Shown here in pieces: positions 55,283 through 63,552 of a DNA stretch of 64,000 bases (the stretch's first letter is position 1; each line of letters opens with the position of its first letter). The notes beneath the pieces are model-generated. The model searched no databases and was not told the origin of the DNA. It saw only the letters and a program-made list of their open reading frames with translations. The stretch is from Rhizobium mesoamericanum STM3625. GTDB lineage: Bacteria > Pseudomonadota > Alphaproteobacteria > Rhizobiales > Rhizobiaceae. Made by a program: the position numbers and the translations under genes. The stretch lies in assembly GCF_000312665.1 (NCBI RefSeq), contig NZ_HF536772.1, positions 95,032 to 159,031 of the forward strand, given 5' to 3'.

Positions 55283-55830
55283 TGGCGATGCAGTACAGCT
55301 TTACCCTGCCGGTCGATTACGACATGTCGATCATCGACCGGCGCATCCGCGACAAGGGACCGATGCTGGACGGATTTCCCGGCCTCGGTTTCAAGGCATA
55401 TCTCAGCGCCCGCAAAGGTGAGTTCGGATCCCGCGAGAACCTTTATGCGCCTTTCTATCTCTGGCAACAGCCGGAGCGCGCTAGCGACTTCCTCACCGGT
55501 CCTGGCTTCAAGGGCCTGACGCAATCCTTCGGCTGGCCCCAGGTGAAGACCTCGATTGTCTGGCACGCGGAAACCGCGCCCTTGCTAGCAGAAGCAAGCT
55601 TTGCCACGAAGGAGACAATCGCCATCGAGCCCTACTCGTTGCTTGCCGACATTAGGGACGAGGAAATCAGACAGGCAAAACAACAAGCGCGACAGCGTGA
55701 CGTCGTCGCCTCTATCTCAGCCTTCGAACCAACCTGTTGGACGCTAGTGCGCTTTAGCCTGCGCCGGTCGGCTCCCCTCATTGCAGGCTCGAGCCAGATC
55801 TATCGCGTCGGGCACATATCCCTGTCCTAG
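55279..55830 (+). CDS. DUF4865 protein
   Basis: A 183-residue protein matching DUF4865: MQYSFTLPVDYDMSIIDRRI, then DGFPGLGFKAYLSARKG and PFYLWQQPERASDFL. The fold is probably dimeric alpha/beta barrel-like; activity is not known. Its ATG overlaps the stop of the cupin remnant, so coupling may be lost or altered since that gene broke. It belongs with the tautomerase in LysR-linked clusters. Confidence 0.85.
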   Translation: MMAMQYSFTLPVDYDMSIIDRRIRDKGPMLDGFPGLGFKAYLSARKGEFGSRENLYAPFYLWQQPERASDFLTGPGFKGLTQSFGWPQVKTSIVWHAETAPLLAEASFATKETIAIEPYSLLADIRDEEIRQAKQQARQRDVVASISAFEPTCWTLVRFSLRRSAPLIAGSSQIYRVGHISLS

Positions 55831-55831
55831 A

Positions 55832-56467
55832 TCAGGCCGTCGCCCGACGATAGAGCGCCAGAGAGCCAGCTAGCGCCAGCAGCGCGCCGCCGCAGGCGCG
55901 CTCGAGCCAGAGCGCGCCCTGTGTCTTGAGGAAGCGGACCGCCTGCGCGCCAAACGCGGCGTAGGCCAACATGATAATGAAATCGAGAGACGCGAACACC
56001 AGCGCCAGCACGCCATACTGGGGCGCCTGCGGGGTGGTCGGGTCAATGAACTGCGGCAGGAAGGCCGAGAAGAAGAGGTAGCCCTTCGGATTGGTGACTG
56101 CGACCATGAAGCTCTTCAGCGCGATCGAAACCGCCGTGCCGCCGCCAGCCCCAACTCCCTGCTTCATGGCTGCGTCGATCGTGCCTTTCGATCGCAGCAT
56201 CACGATCCCGAGAAAAGCCAGATAGGCTGCACCGACATACTTCAGTGCTGAGAACCAGAACTCGGACGCCGCGAGTAGCGCGCCGAGACCGATCGCAACG
56301 GCCCCAATCAGGACGAAATCCGAGAGCACCGCTCCAACCATCCCGGCCACAGCACGCCTGACGCCGTAGCGCGAGCCGTTGGTCATCGCCAGAAGTACCG
56401 TTGGTCCGGGCGTGGCGATACCAACAAAGGAAACGGCTGCGAACGCAAGTAGCGTGACTGTCTGCAT
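55832..56467 (-). CDS. LysE/RhtB-family exporter
   Basis: A 211-residue membrane protein with six helices. The family opening is FVGIATPGPTVLLAMTNGSRYG, then RRAVAGMVGAVLSDFVL and NPKGYLFFSAFLPQF. It exports amino acids such as homoserine or threonine; the substrate is not evident. The start at 56467 has GGGAGG upstream. It ends 2 bases from the convergent DUF4865 stop. Confidence 0.92.
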   Translation of the reverse strand: MQTVTLLAFAAVSFVGIATPGPTVLLAMTNGSRYGVRRAVAGMVGAVLSDFVLIGAVAIGLGALLAASEFWFSALKYVGAAYLAFLGIVMLRSKGTIDAAMKQGVGAGGGTAVSIALKSFMVAVTNPKGYLFFSAFLPQFIDPTTPQAPQYGVLALVFASLDFIIMLAYAAFGAQAVRFLKTQGALWLERACGGALLALAGSLALYRRATA

Positions 56468-56545
56468 GATGCCCTCCCGATCTCTGTTGGGGAGACTTGC
56501 ATACGCATCGACCACAAACAAGGCGCATCGCGTGGACAGAAAACA

Positions 56546-56579
56546 GAAAACCCGCCGCCTGGTCCGGCGACGGGTTTTC
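56546..56579 (-). terminator. rho-independent terminator of pyk (bidirectional in form)
   Basis: GAAAACCCG and CGGGTTTTC arms with CGCC/GGCG inside and one mismatch. On the minus strand a U-rich TTTTCTGTTTTCTG includes the 3' arm. It lies 20 bases after pyk. Confidence 0.8.
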
Positions 56580-56599
56580 CTCAGTCCCTGCTAAAAGTC

Positions 56600-58039
56600 T
56601 CAGACACCGCTCTGGCCGTCGGAGCCGATATAGGCAATGCGCAACATGTTGGTGGCACCCGGCGTTCCGAGCGGCACGCCGGCCGAGATGATGATGCGGT
56701 CGCCCGGTTTGCCGAAGCCTTCGTCGGCGACGATCCGGCAGGCGCGGTTGACCATGTCGTCAAGGTCGGTGGCGTCATGCGTCACGACGCAGTGCAGACC
56801 CCAGACGATCGCAAGGCGTCGAGCCGTCTGGATGACAGGCGACAGCGCCAGGATCGGGACCTGCGGACGCTCACGCGAGGCACGCAGACCGGTCGTACCG
56901 GATGAGGTGTAACAGACGATGGCCGACAGGCGGAGCGTCTCGGCGATCTGGCGGGCGGCGAGCGAAATCGCATCGGCGCCAGTTGCCTCCGGCTGCGCGC
57001 GCTGCGCGTAGATGATGCCAGGATAGTGGGGTTCACGCTCGATGGCGCTGGCGATCGAGGCCATCGTCGAGACGGCTTCAACCGGGTAGTCACCGGAAGC
57101 GGATTCGGCCGAGAGCATGACGGCATCGGCACCTTCGAAGACGGCGGTGGCGACATCGGAAACTTCGGCGCGCGTCGGAACCGGGGCGGAGATCATCGAT
57201 TCCAGCATCTGCGTCGCGACGACGACAGGCTTACCCGAACGACGGCATGCGCGGATCAACTGCTTCTGAATACCCGGCACGGATTCGAGCGGCATTTCGA
57301 CGCCAAGATCGCCACGGGCAACCATGAGTGCGTCGGAGAGCTCAATGATTTCCTCGATGCGCTCGATCGCCTGCGGCTTTTCGATTTTCGACATGATGCC
57401 GACGCGGCCGCGTGCGATCTTGCGGACTTCGGCCAGATCTTCTGGGCGCTGCACGAAGGAGAGCGCAACCCAATCGACGTCATCGGTTTCGAGAACGGCT
57501 GCAAGGTCGGTGCGGTCCTTGTCGGTCAGAACGCCGACAGTCAGCAGCGTGTCGGGTAGGCTGACGCCCTTGCGGTCGGAAATTTTCGTGCCTGAGATCA
57601 CAGTGGTGACGATGCTCTTGCCATCGCACTTTTCAGCGCGCAGAGCGAGCTTGCCGTCGTCGATGAGCAGTCGGTGGCCGGGCTGCACCGACTCCAGAAT
57701 TTCCGGATGCGGCAGGAATACACGGGTCGCGTCGCCGGGAACGTCCTTGTTGTCGAGCGTAAACGTGTCACCTGGCTTCAGATCGACCTTGCCTTCGGCG
57801 AACTTGCCGACGCGCAGCTTCGGACCCTGCAGGTCGGCGAGGATACCGATCGGACGGCCGGAGCGCGCTTCGACGGCGCGGATGCGCTTGATCAGCGTGC
57901 GCATCACGTCGTGGCTGGCATGGCTCATGTTGATGCGGAAGACGTCGGCACCGGCCTGGTGCAGTTTCTCGATCATCGATTCCTCGGACGAGGCGGGTCC
58001 GAGGGTGGCGAGGATTTTAACTTTGCGGTTGCGCTTCAT
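56600..58039 (-). CDS. pyk: pyruvate kinase
   Basis: A 479-residue PK converting phosphoenolpyruvate and ADP to pyruvate and ATP. The N-terminus has KILATLGPASS, the catalytic lysine is in GIMSKIEKPQAIE, the metal site is VARGDLGVEMP, and AESASGDYPVEAV follows. The C-terminal allosteric domain is present. The ATG overlaps the DUF1036 stop (TGATG), so the two are translationally coupled. It completes the glycolytic genes of the window, 31 kb from fba. Confidence 0.97.
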   Translation of the reverse strand: MKRNRKVKILATLGPASSEESMIEKLHQAGADVFRINMSHASHDVMRTLIKRIRAVEARSGRPIGILADLQGPKLRVGKFAEGKVDLKPGDTFTLDNKDVPGDATRVFLPHPEILESVQPGHRLLIDDGKLALRAEKCDGKSIVTTVISGTKISDRKGVSLPDTLLTVGVLTDKDRTDLAAVLETDDVDWVALSFVQRPEDLAEVRKIARGRVGIMSKIEKPQAIERIEEIIELSDALMVARGDLGVEMPLESVPGIQKQLIRACRRSGKPVVVATQMLESMISAPVPTRAEVSDVATAVFEGADAVMLSAESASGDYPVEAVSTMASIASAIEREPHYPGIIYAQRAQPEATGADAISLAARQIAETLRLSAIVCYTSSGTTGLRASRERPQVPILALSPVIQTARRLAIVWGLHCVVTHDATDLDDMVNRACRIVADEGFGKPGDRIIISAGVPLGTPGATNMLRIAYIGSDGQSGV

Positions 58040-58524
58040 CAATTCGGGCTTTCTTGCGTGCCGGGGGCATCGGAAAGTTGAACCATCCAGCTGCCCTGGC
58101 GGCCCGTATCATATTCCTTGAACCCCATCTTCTGATAGCCACGGGCGTAGCAATCATTGACACCCGTGATCTTGAACTCGTTTTCCGCCACGCACATTTG
58201 CACGTCACCCGTCCATCGGCCTCCCCGGGCAGCGTCTTCGGCGTAGAGATAGTAATATCGGGACTGCAACTCCCCTTCGATGAGCGTCGCGCAGGTCGTC
58301 GCCGGCACCTGCCACCAACCTTCTGTCATCCAGCCATCCTTGGCTCGATACCCGATCGCCACGCCCACCAGATTCTGCGTGCCGTTGCACACCCGGAAAT
58401 CCGCGCGAGCCACATCGGCAATGAAGAACGGCGAGAACGCCACGAGGACGAAAAGAGCAAAACGGGCAAGCGGCCCGGAACGCGTAAGGAAACTTGGCGC
58501 GGTCTGGATCAACACGACTTCCAA
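58039..58524 (-). CDS. exported DUF1036 protein
   Basis: A 161-residue protein with a signal peptide (hydrophobic 20-37, cleavage after ARA near 42). The mature domain has the DUF1036 pattern DFRVCNGTQNLVGVAIGYRAKDGW, and several cysteines (CNGT, TTCATL, QMCVAEN, NDCYARG) that should form disulfides. The function is unknown; it is coupled to pyk at the 3' end, which is a common rhizobial order. Confidence 0.88.
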   Translation of the reverse strand: MEVVLIQTAPSFLTRSGPLARFALFVLVAFSPFFIADVARADFRVCNGTQNLVGVAIGYRAKDGWMTEGWWQVPATTCATLIEGELQSRYYYLYAEDAARGGRWTGDVQMCVAENEFKITGVNDCYARGYQKMGFKEYDTGRQGSWMVQLSDAPGTQESPN

Positions 58525-58721
58525 TTGGCTCCCGGTTATTCGTTGTTTGTGCTTTCTTGCGCTGCCTCCCGGCGAATGTCAACGCAATGCTAATCGATTA
58601 TATTCTTGATAGCGGCCGTACTCGGACCGCGCCGCAGCCTTTGCTTGCCGAGCGCGCTTGAACCCGTCGATGGCCCGTGCGATCAAAGAGGGCCCCGTAA
58701 ACTGCGATCGACATTTCCTCC

Positions 58722-59513
58722 ATGAGCACCTTCAAATCATTCGAACTACTAGCCGGCAATCATGACAGAGGCATGGTGCTGCTCGGCGATCACGCAATGA
58801 ACCGACTGCCGGAGGGCTATGGGCGACTGGGCTTGCCAGATAGTGCCTTTGAGCGTCACATCGCCTATGACATCGGCATCGAGGGACTGGTGAGAAACTT
58901 GTCGGCGAAACTCGGTGTGCCGGCCGTGCTCGGCGGCTTTTCGCGCCTGCTGATTGATCCCAATCGTGGCGAGGACGACCCAACACTGATCATGAAGATA
59001 TCAGACGGCGCGATCGTTCCGGGCAATCATCCGATCACCGCTGAAGAGTGGAATTACCGTATCGAAACCTTTCACCGGCCCTATCATAAGGCCGTCAGCG
59101 AAACGATCGACAAGGTAGCGAACAAGACCGGTAGCGCGCCGCTCGTCCTGTCGCTTCATTCTTATACCCCGATCTGGAAGCACTTCCCTCGCCCTTGGCA
59201 CGCCGCAGTTCTATGGGATACCGACCAGCGCGCCGTCACGCCCCTGATTGATATGTTGCGCAGGGACCCCGATCTCGTGGTGGGTGATAATGAGCCTTAT
59301 GACGGCGCACTGAAGGGCGATACAATGTATCGGCATTGCATGCTGACCGGCATTCCGCACGCTCTGCTTGAGGTGCGCCAGGATCTGATCGGCGACGAGT
59401 CGGGCATTGCCGCTTGGGCAGAGCGTCTCGCCCCGATTTTCGAGACCATGAACGCCGATCCGGCGCTGCACGAGTATGATGTGCATGTGTCGCGCACCGG
59501 TCCGTACGAATAG
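58722..59513 (+). CDS. N-formylglutamate amidohydrolase family protein
   Basis: A 263-residue enzyme of the FGase family, zinc hydrolases that release formate from N-formylglutamate or act on similar amides. Signature residues are in LLAGNHDRGM, the Arg/His segment ETFHRPYHKAV and LSLHSYTP. No hut genes adjoin, so its role in histidine breakdown is not implied. The first gene of a plus-strand set with DUF1244 and gapR. Confidence 0.88.
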   Translation: MSTFKSFELLAGNHDRGMVLLGDHAMNRLPEGYGRLGLPDSAFERHIAYDIGIEGLVRNLSAKLGVPAVLGGFSRLLIDPNRGEDDPTLIMKISDGAIVPGNHPITAEEWNYRIETFHRPYHKAVSETIDKVANKTGSAPLVLSLHSYTPIWKHFPRPWHAAVLWDTDQRAVTPLIDMLRRDPDLVVGDNEPYDGALKGDTMYRHCMLTGIPHALLEVRQDLIGDESGIAAWAERLAPIFETMNADPALHEYDVHVSRTGPYE

Positions 59514-59522
59514 GAGACCGAG

Positions 59523-59831
59523 ATGGCCCCCGCCCTGACAAAACAACAACAGACCGAGTTCGAGGCTGCGGCTTTTCGCCGCCTCGTGGAGCATCTGCGC
59601 GAACGTAGCGACGTCCAGAACATCGACCTGATGAATCTCGCGGGCTTCTGCCGCAACTGCCTCTCCAACTGGTACCGCGAGGCCGCCGAGGCCGACGGAG
59701 TTCCGCTCTCAAAGGACGAATCGCGCGAAATCGTCTACGGCATGCCGTATGACGATTGGAAGAACCTCCACCAGAACAACGCCTCGGCGGAACAAAAAGC
59801 GGCGTTTGAACTGAACAAGCCGCACAAATAA
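59523..59831 (+). CDS. DUF1244 protein
   Basis: A 102-residue helical protein of the DUF1244 family. It shows [21 protein letters not shown], then [15 protein letters not shown] with two Cys, and [13 protein letters not shown]. The function is unknown. It starts 9 bases after the amidohydrolase and is surely in its operon. Confidence 0.9.
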   Translation: MAPALTKQQQTEFEAAAFRRLVEHLRERSDVQNIDLMNLAGFCRNCLSNWYREAAEADGVPLSKDESREIVYGMPYDDWKNLHQNNASAEQKAAFELNKPHK

Positions 59832-59922
59832 TTCCCGTGCCTCTCGAATCGGCTTGACCCCGAGCACGCTTCGCGGCAGTCAACGCCATCCGAATTTTCC
59901 CACCCCCAATCAGGAGAACACG

Positions 59923-60186
59923 ATGTCTGATGCTCATGGCGTCGCCCGCGATCAGCTTCGCGCCTTTGTGGAGCGCATTGAACGCCTGGAAGAAGAAAAG
60001 AAGACCATTGCCGACGACATCAAGGACGTCTATGGCGAAGCCAAGGGCATGGGCTTCGATACCAAGATCCTCAAGAAGGTCGTTGCGCTGCGCAAGAAGG
60101 ACGAGCAGGAGCGCATGGAAGAGGACGCAATTCTCGACACCTATCTGCATGCGCTCGGCATGATCGAGGCGCCGCCGGAAGGCTGA
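59923..60186 (+). CDS. gapR: GapR-like nucleoid-associated protein (DUF2312)
   Basis: An 87-residue coiled-coil DNA-binding protein. [20 protein letters not shown] and the basic stretch [17 protein letters not shown] are hallmarks of DUF2312. In Caulobacter GapR binds overtwisted, AT-rich DNA ahead of replication and transcription and stimulates type II topoisomerases. CAGGAG precedes the ATG at 59923. A strong terminator follows. Confidence 0.9.
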   Translation: MSDAHGVARDQLRAFVERIERLEEEKKTIADDIKDVYGEAKGMGFDTKILKKVVALRKKDEQERMEEDAILDTYLHALGMIEAPPEG

Positions 60187-60207
60187 TTGTGACATGTCCT
60201 ACCGTCT

Positions 60208-60237
60208 AAGCCGCCGACATTCTCGGCGGCTTTTTTG
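60208..60237 (+). terminator. rho-independent terminator of gapR
   Basis: AAGCCGCCGA (60208-60217) pairs with TCGGCGGCTT (60223-60232), followed by TTTTG. A perfect 10-base stem. Confidence 0.93.
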
Positions 60238-60258
60238 TGCTAGCGGGCCTGGCAGATC

Positions 60259-61017
60259 TTATCTGCCTGCTTCCTTTGCGGCCTTCTCGATCACGTCGGC
60301 AACCTTTTTCGGCTGCGAGGCGAAGACGGCATGGCTGGACCTGATCTCGGTGGCCACACTTCCGGCACGCTTAGCCATGGTCCGCTCCAGATCGGGGTTG
60401 ATGGAGCGATCCTCGGTCGCCACGATGGACCAACTCTTTTTCGTCCGCCAGGCTGGATCACCGACTTTCGTGCCAAAGACCTCCTTGGCTGCAAAGACTT
60501 GTGACTGCGCCACGAAGGCCGCTTCGGCCTTTGGCAGGTCGGCGGCAAAATCGGCATGAAAGACGCTTGGGTCAAGATAGAGATACTTGCCGTCCTTGGT
60601 TTGCTTGATTCCTGTTCCAGCCGGTGGCTTTGAGCCCGCAAGAGTGGCCACGTCTTCGCCCTTGTCGGGCTGGAAGGCCGCCACATAGACAAGTCCCTCG
60701 ACATGCGGGTTGCGGCCTGCTTCCGTAATGACCATGCCGCCATAGCTATGTCCGACCAGCAAAGTCGGTCCATCCTGCAGGTCAAGCACGCGGTTCGTTG
60801 CGGCGACGTCATCGGCGAGCGAGGTCAGAGGTTCCTGGACGACCGTAACGTGAAAGCCGCGCCGCTCCAGGATTTCGGTCGCCTTGCGCCAGCCGGACCC
60901 ATCGGCGAAGGCGCCGTGAACGATGACGATGTTCTTGATTTCCGCGGCCTGAGCCGCAAAGGCGATGGCGCTCGTGATCAGCGCAACTGCGAAGGTGGAA
61001 ACGATACGGCAGTTCAT
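60259..61017 (-). CDS. exported alpha/beta hydrolase
   Basis: A 252-residue protein with a signal peptide (residues 1-24, ending AQAA). IVIVHGAFADGSGW provides the oxyanion loop, S91 in VGHSYGGMV is the nucleophile and the histidine is in SSHAVFASQP. It resembles the salicylate esterase/hydroxynitrile lyase-like group of small hydrolases, here sent to the periplasm. The substrate is unknown. It is convergent with gapR and divergent from nasT. Confidence 0.9.
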   Translation of the reverse strand: MNCRIVSTFAVALITSAIAFAAQAAEIKNIVIVHGAFADGSGWRKATEILERRGFHVTVVQEPLTSLADDVAATNRVLDLQDGPTLLVGHSYGGMVITEAGRNPHVEGLVYVAAFQPDKGEDVATLAGSKPPAGTGIKQTKDGKYLYLDPSVFHADFAADLPKAEAAFVAQSQVFAAKEVFGTKVGDPAWRTKKSWSIVATEDRSINPDLERTMAKRAGSVATEIRSSHAVFASQPKKVADVIEKAAKEAGR

Positions 61018-61407
61018 GCGGTCACTCCTTTTTATTTATGGCATCCGTGCCTGAAAAAAAAATGGGAGGCGCGGCTGAGGTTGAAAGGCGGACATCTGGT
61101 CTGCGCGACGTATCGCTGATATGTCGGGCTCCGTCATGAAATGTAACGCAGTGTAGGACATCTCCATCCACTGCAGGTTTGGGTGGGAACATTCGTCCGC
61201 CCCTTTCACAAAATGCCCACAGAGTAGGCATCAATATAAATTGCTTGATTTTGAGGCGAGATTCGCGCATTCAATGGCGCCATGGGGCTTCGACCTCGCC
61301 TCAGATCATCGGGCAGCACCAATCACGGCATGGCACCTTTCGTGACACCAATGCACGCGCTTTCTCGTTTGTCGCGCATGCCCGACGTCAGCAGCCGGCG
61401 GTAGTCT
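61018..61407. other. gap between the hydrolase and nasT
   Basis: About 390 bases with no supported gene. Promoters of both divergent genes must lie here. I found no sigma-54 site or clear inverted repeat in it. Confidence 0.45.
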
Positions 61408-62025
61408 GTGACCAACTCTACTTCCAAGCCCGGCGACCTCAACGTCCTCGTCATCGACGAGAACAGTATCCGCGCATCTATCATCGAGATTGGCCTGCGT
61501 GAGGCGGGCTACGACAATGTCACGATCATCGACGACATGAACGGCCTCGCTAGGCGCATCATGGAAATCAACCCCGACGTCATCGTCATCGACATCGAGA
61601 ACCCGAACCGTGATATGCTGGAAAGCATCTTTCAGATTTCCCGCGCGGTGAAACGCCCGATTGCAATGTTCGTCGACAAGTCGGACGAAGCGTCGATCGA
61701 GGCAGCCGTCGAGGCTGGCGTTTCGGCCTATATCGTCGACGGCCTGAAGCAGGAGCGCGTACGTCCCATCCTCAAGATGGCGATCAGCCGTTTCAACGCC
61801 TTCTCGCGTCTGAACCGCGAGTTGGAGGAGACACGCGGAGAACTCGAAAACCGCAAGCTGCTCGACCGCGCCAAAGGATTGCTGATGCGATCCCGCGGGC
61901 TGACCGAAGATGAAGCCTATGTGCTCATGCGGCGAACGGCGATGAACCAGAACAGGAAGATCGTCGAGATCGCCCAAAGCCTGATTACAGCTGCCAGCCT
62001 TCTGGACCCGGGAACCGACGCATGA
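61408..62025 (+). CDS. nasT: NasT, ANTAR-type antiterminator
   Basis: A 205-residue two-domain protein. The receiver-like domain (about 10-125) has D17/E18 and D62 in VIDIENP. The ANTAR domain (about 145-195) includes LLDRAKGLLMRSRGLTEDEAYVLMRR, which binds paired hairpins in nitrate leaders. In other Proteobacteria free NasT prevents termination; NasS holds it when nitrate is absent. The start is GTG at 61408 with no strong ribosome site. It overlaps nasS by ATGA. Confidence 0.93.
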   Translation: MTNSTSKPGDLNVLVIDENSIRASIIEIGLREAGYDNVTIIDDMNGLARRIMEINPDVIVIDIENPNRDMLESIFQISRAVKRPIAMFVDKSDEASIEAAVEAGVSAYIVDGLKQERVRPILKMAISRFNAFSRLNRELEETRGELENRKLLDRAKGLLMRSRGLTEDEAYVLMRRTAMNQNRKIVEIAQSLITAASLLDPGTDA

Positions 62026-63236
62026 CGAGCACACATCAGATCATCGCCGGCTTCCTGCCGCTTCTCGACAGCGCGCTTCTGGTCGCCGCCAAGGAAAAAG
62101 GCTTTGCGGCAGAACAGGAAATCGAGCTGACGCTCGTGCGTGAACGCTCCTGGGCAACGATTCGCGACCGGCTTGCAGTCAGCCATTTCGACGTGGCGCA
62201 TATTCTCGCGCCCATGCCGATCGCCTGCAATCTCGGGCTCACCGCACCGGCACCGCGCATGATCGTACCAATGGCTCTTGGGCTTGGCGGCAATGCGGTC
62301 ACTGTCTCCGCCGACCTCTGGAGCGAGATGGCCGAATGCGGCGCCGCGCCCGATCTGGACGCCCGCTCCAGCGGCCTTGCCCTACGGCAGGTCATCCACC
62401 GCCACAAAGGTGAACGGCTTCGCTTCGGTGTCGTCCATCCCTATTCAGGTCACAACTACGAACTGCGCTACTGGCTGTCCGCCAGCGGTATTGATCCAGA
62501 TGAAGATGTGGAGATCGGCATCCTGCCTCCGCCCGATATGGCTGACGCGTTGACATCAGGCATTATCGACGGTTACTGCGCCGGCGAGCCGTGGAACACG
62601 CTGGGCGTGCTCCATAACCGCGCCCATCTCGCGACGGTGAAGGCAGCCATCTGGAAGTCGAGCCCGGAAAAGGTGCTCGGTGTCAACAGCCGTTGGGCCG
62701 ATGGACACCCGGAGGCCTTGGCAGCCCTGCTGCAGGGACTGTACACGGCCTCCCTCTGGTGCGCGGACACCCGCAATCACGAAGAACTTGCCGATCTGCT
62801 CTCGAAGCCCGCCTATGTCGATCGGCCTCCAGAAAGTCTGCTGCCCGCGTTGACCGGCGTGCTCGGTATCGGGGGGAGCGAGACGATGAGCATCAAGGAC
62901 TTTTTCGTCCCCAACGCCAAGGCTGCGACATTTCCGTGGAAGAGCCACGCCCTGTGGTTCTATACACAGATGGTTCGCTGGGGACACATCGGGCACACGG
63001 CAGAGCGCCAACAGATCGCCAACGACACCTACAGGCCCGATATCTATCGAGGGGCGCTTAGGGCATTGGGTGTCGCTATGCCGGCCGCGAGTTCCAAAGT
63101 GGAAGGTGCGCTCCACTCCGAGACTCCCGTCGGCTCCAGCGGCGCACTGACGCTCGGACCGGACGGATTTTTCGACGGCGGTCTGTTCGATCCCGATGAT
63201 ATCGACAGCTACATCGCGAGCCAGGCTCATCCCTAG
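62022..63236 (+). CDS. nasS: NasS, cytoplasmic nitrate sensor (NrtA/CmpA-like)
   Basis: A 404-residue protein of the NrtA/CmpA nitrate-binding family without a signal peptide, the mark of NasS rather than of a transporter. It shows GFLPLLDSALLVAAKEKGF, FDVAHILAPMPIA, HPYSGHNYELRYWLSA and GYCAGEPWNTL. NasS binds nitrate and then releases NasT. The start ATG overlaps nasT, so the pair is made together, in keeping with a stoichiometric complex. Confidence 0.94.
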   Translation: MTSTHQIIAGFLPLLDSALLVAAKEKGFAAEQEIELTLVRERSWATIRDRLAVSHFDVAHILAPMPIACNLGLTAPAPRMIVPMALGLGGNAVTVSADLWSEMAECGAAPDLDARSSGLALRQVIHRHKGERLRFGVVHPYSGHNYELRYWLSASGIDPDEDVEIGILPPPDMADALTSGIIDGYCAGEPWNTLGVLHNRAHLATVKAAIWKSSPEKVLGVNSRWADGHPEALAALLQGLYTASLWCADTRNHEELADLLSKPAYVDRPPESLLPALTGVLGIGGSETMSIKDFFVPNAKAATFPWKSHALWFYTQMVRWGHIGHTAERQQIANDTYRPDIYRGALRALGVAMPAASSKVEGALHSETPVGSSGALTLGPDGFFDGGLFDPDDIDSYIASQAHP

Positions 63237-63360
63237 TGCGCGCCAAATTTATGCGCATTGCACAATTTTAGAGCGATTGCCGCACGTGGGATTGACGCAA
63301 AAAATGTTCATTTGATTTCAAGCGATATATACTACCAATAAAAACAACGACTTAATAAAC

Positions 63361-63376
63361 TGGCACGGCCTTTGCT
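63361..63376 (+). promoter_or_regulatory. sigma-54 promoter of the nitrate operon
   Basis: TGGCACGGCCTTTGCT matches the RpoN -24/-12 consensus. GG is at 63362-63363 and GC at 63374-63375, exactly spaced. Transcription should start near 63387 and is expected to need NtrC. Confidence 0.85.
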
Positions 63377-63386
63377 TCAGTAAATG

Positions 63387-63510
63387 CAGGCCAACAGGCC
63401 CAGAATTCGGCGTCCAACGACGGGCGCCCACAGCAAAGCCGCTGATCAGGATATCTCGCGCACCTCCCGTGCACGCGCGCCCTGACCAGCGGCTTTTTGT
63501 TTTTAACCCA
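63387..63510 (+). promoter_or_regulatory. nitrate leader with ANTAR-type hairpin
   Basis: The untranslated leader begins just after the sigma-54 promoter. Hairpin 1 is GGCC-AACA-GGCC (63389-63400). Hairpin 2 is GGCGTCC/GGGCGCC (63409-63428) with hexaloop AACGAC (63416-63421), having A at position 1 and G at position 4, as required for ANTAR recognition. The attenuator follows. Hairpin 1 as drawn has a 4-base loop, which is not the usual hexaloop. Confidence 0.7.
63435..63507 (+). terminator. attenuator in the nitrate leader
   Basis: A long stem: AAAGCCGCTG with CAGCGGCTTT and then TCAGG with CCTGA, split by one mismatch, followed by TTGTTTTT. A smaller GCAC/GTGC hairpin sits within. It ends 46 bases before the narK-like ATG and should stop transcription unless NasT intervenes. 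Confidence 0.87.
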
Positions 63511-63552
63511 TAGCGATGGATCGGCACGACTATGTCGGGCCTCGGAGAAGCC

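Noticed and set aside
63237..63360. NtrC binding pair upstream of the sigma-54 promoter
   Set aside because: GCATTGCAC-like pieces occur, but I could not find a convincing dyad and will not call it.
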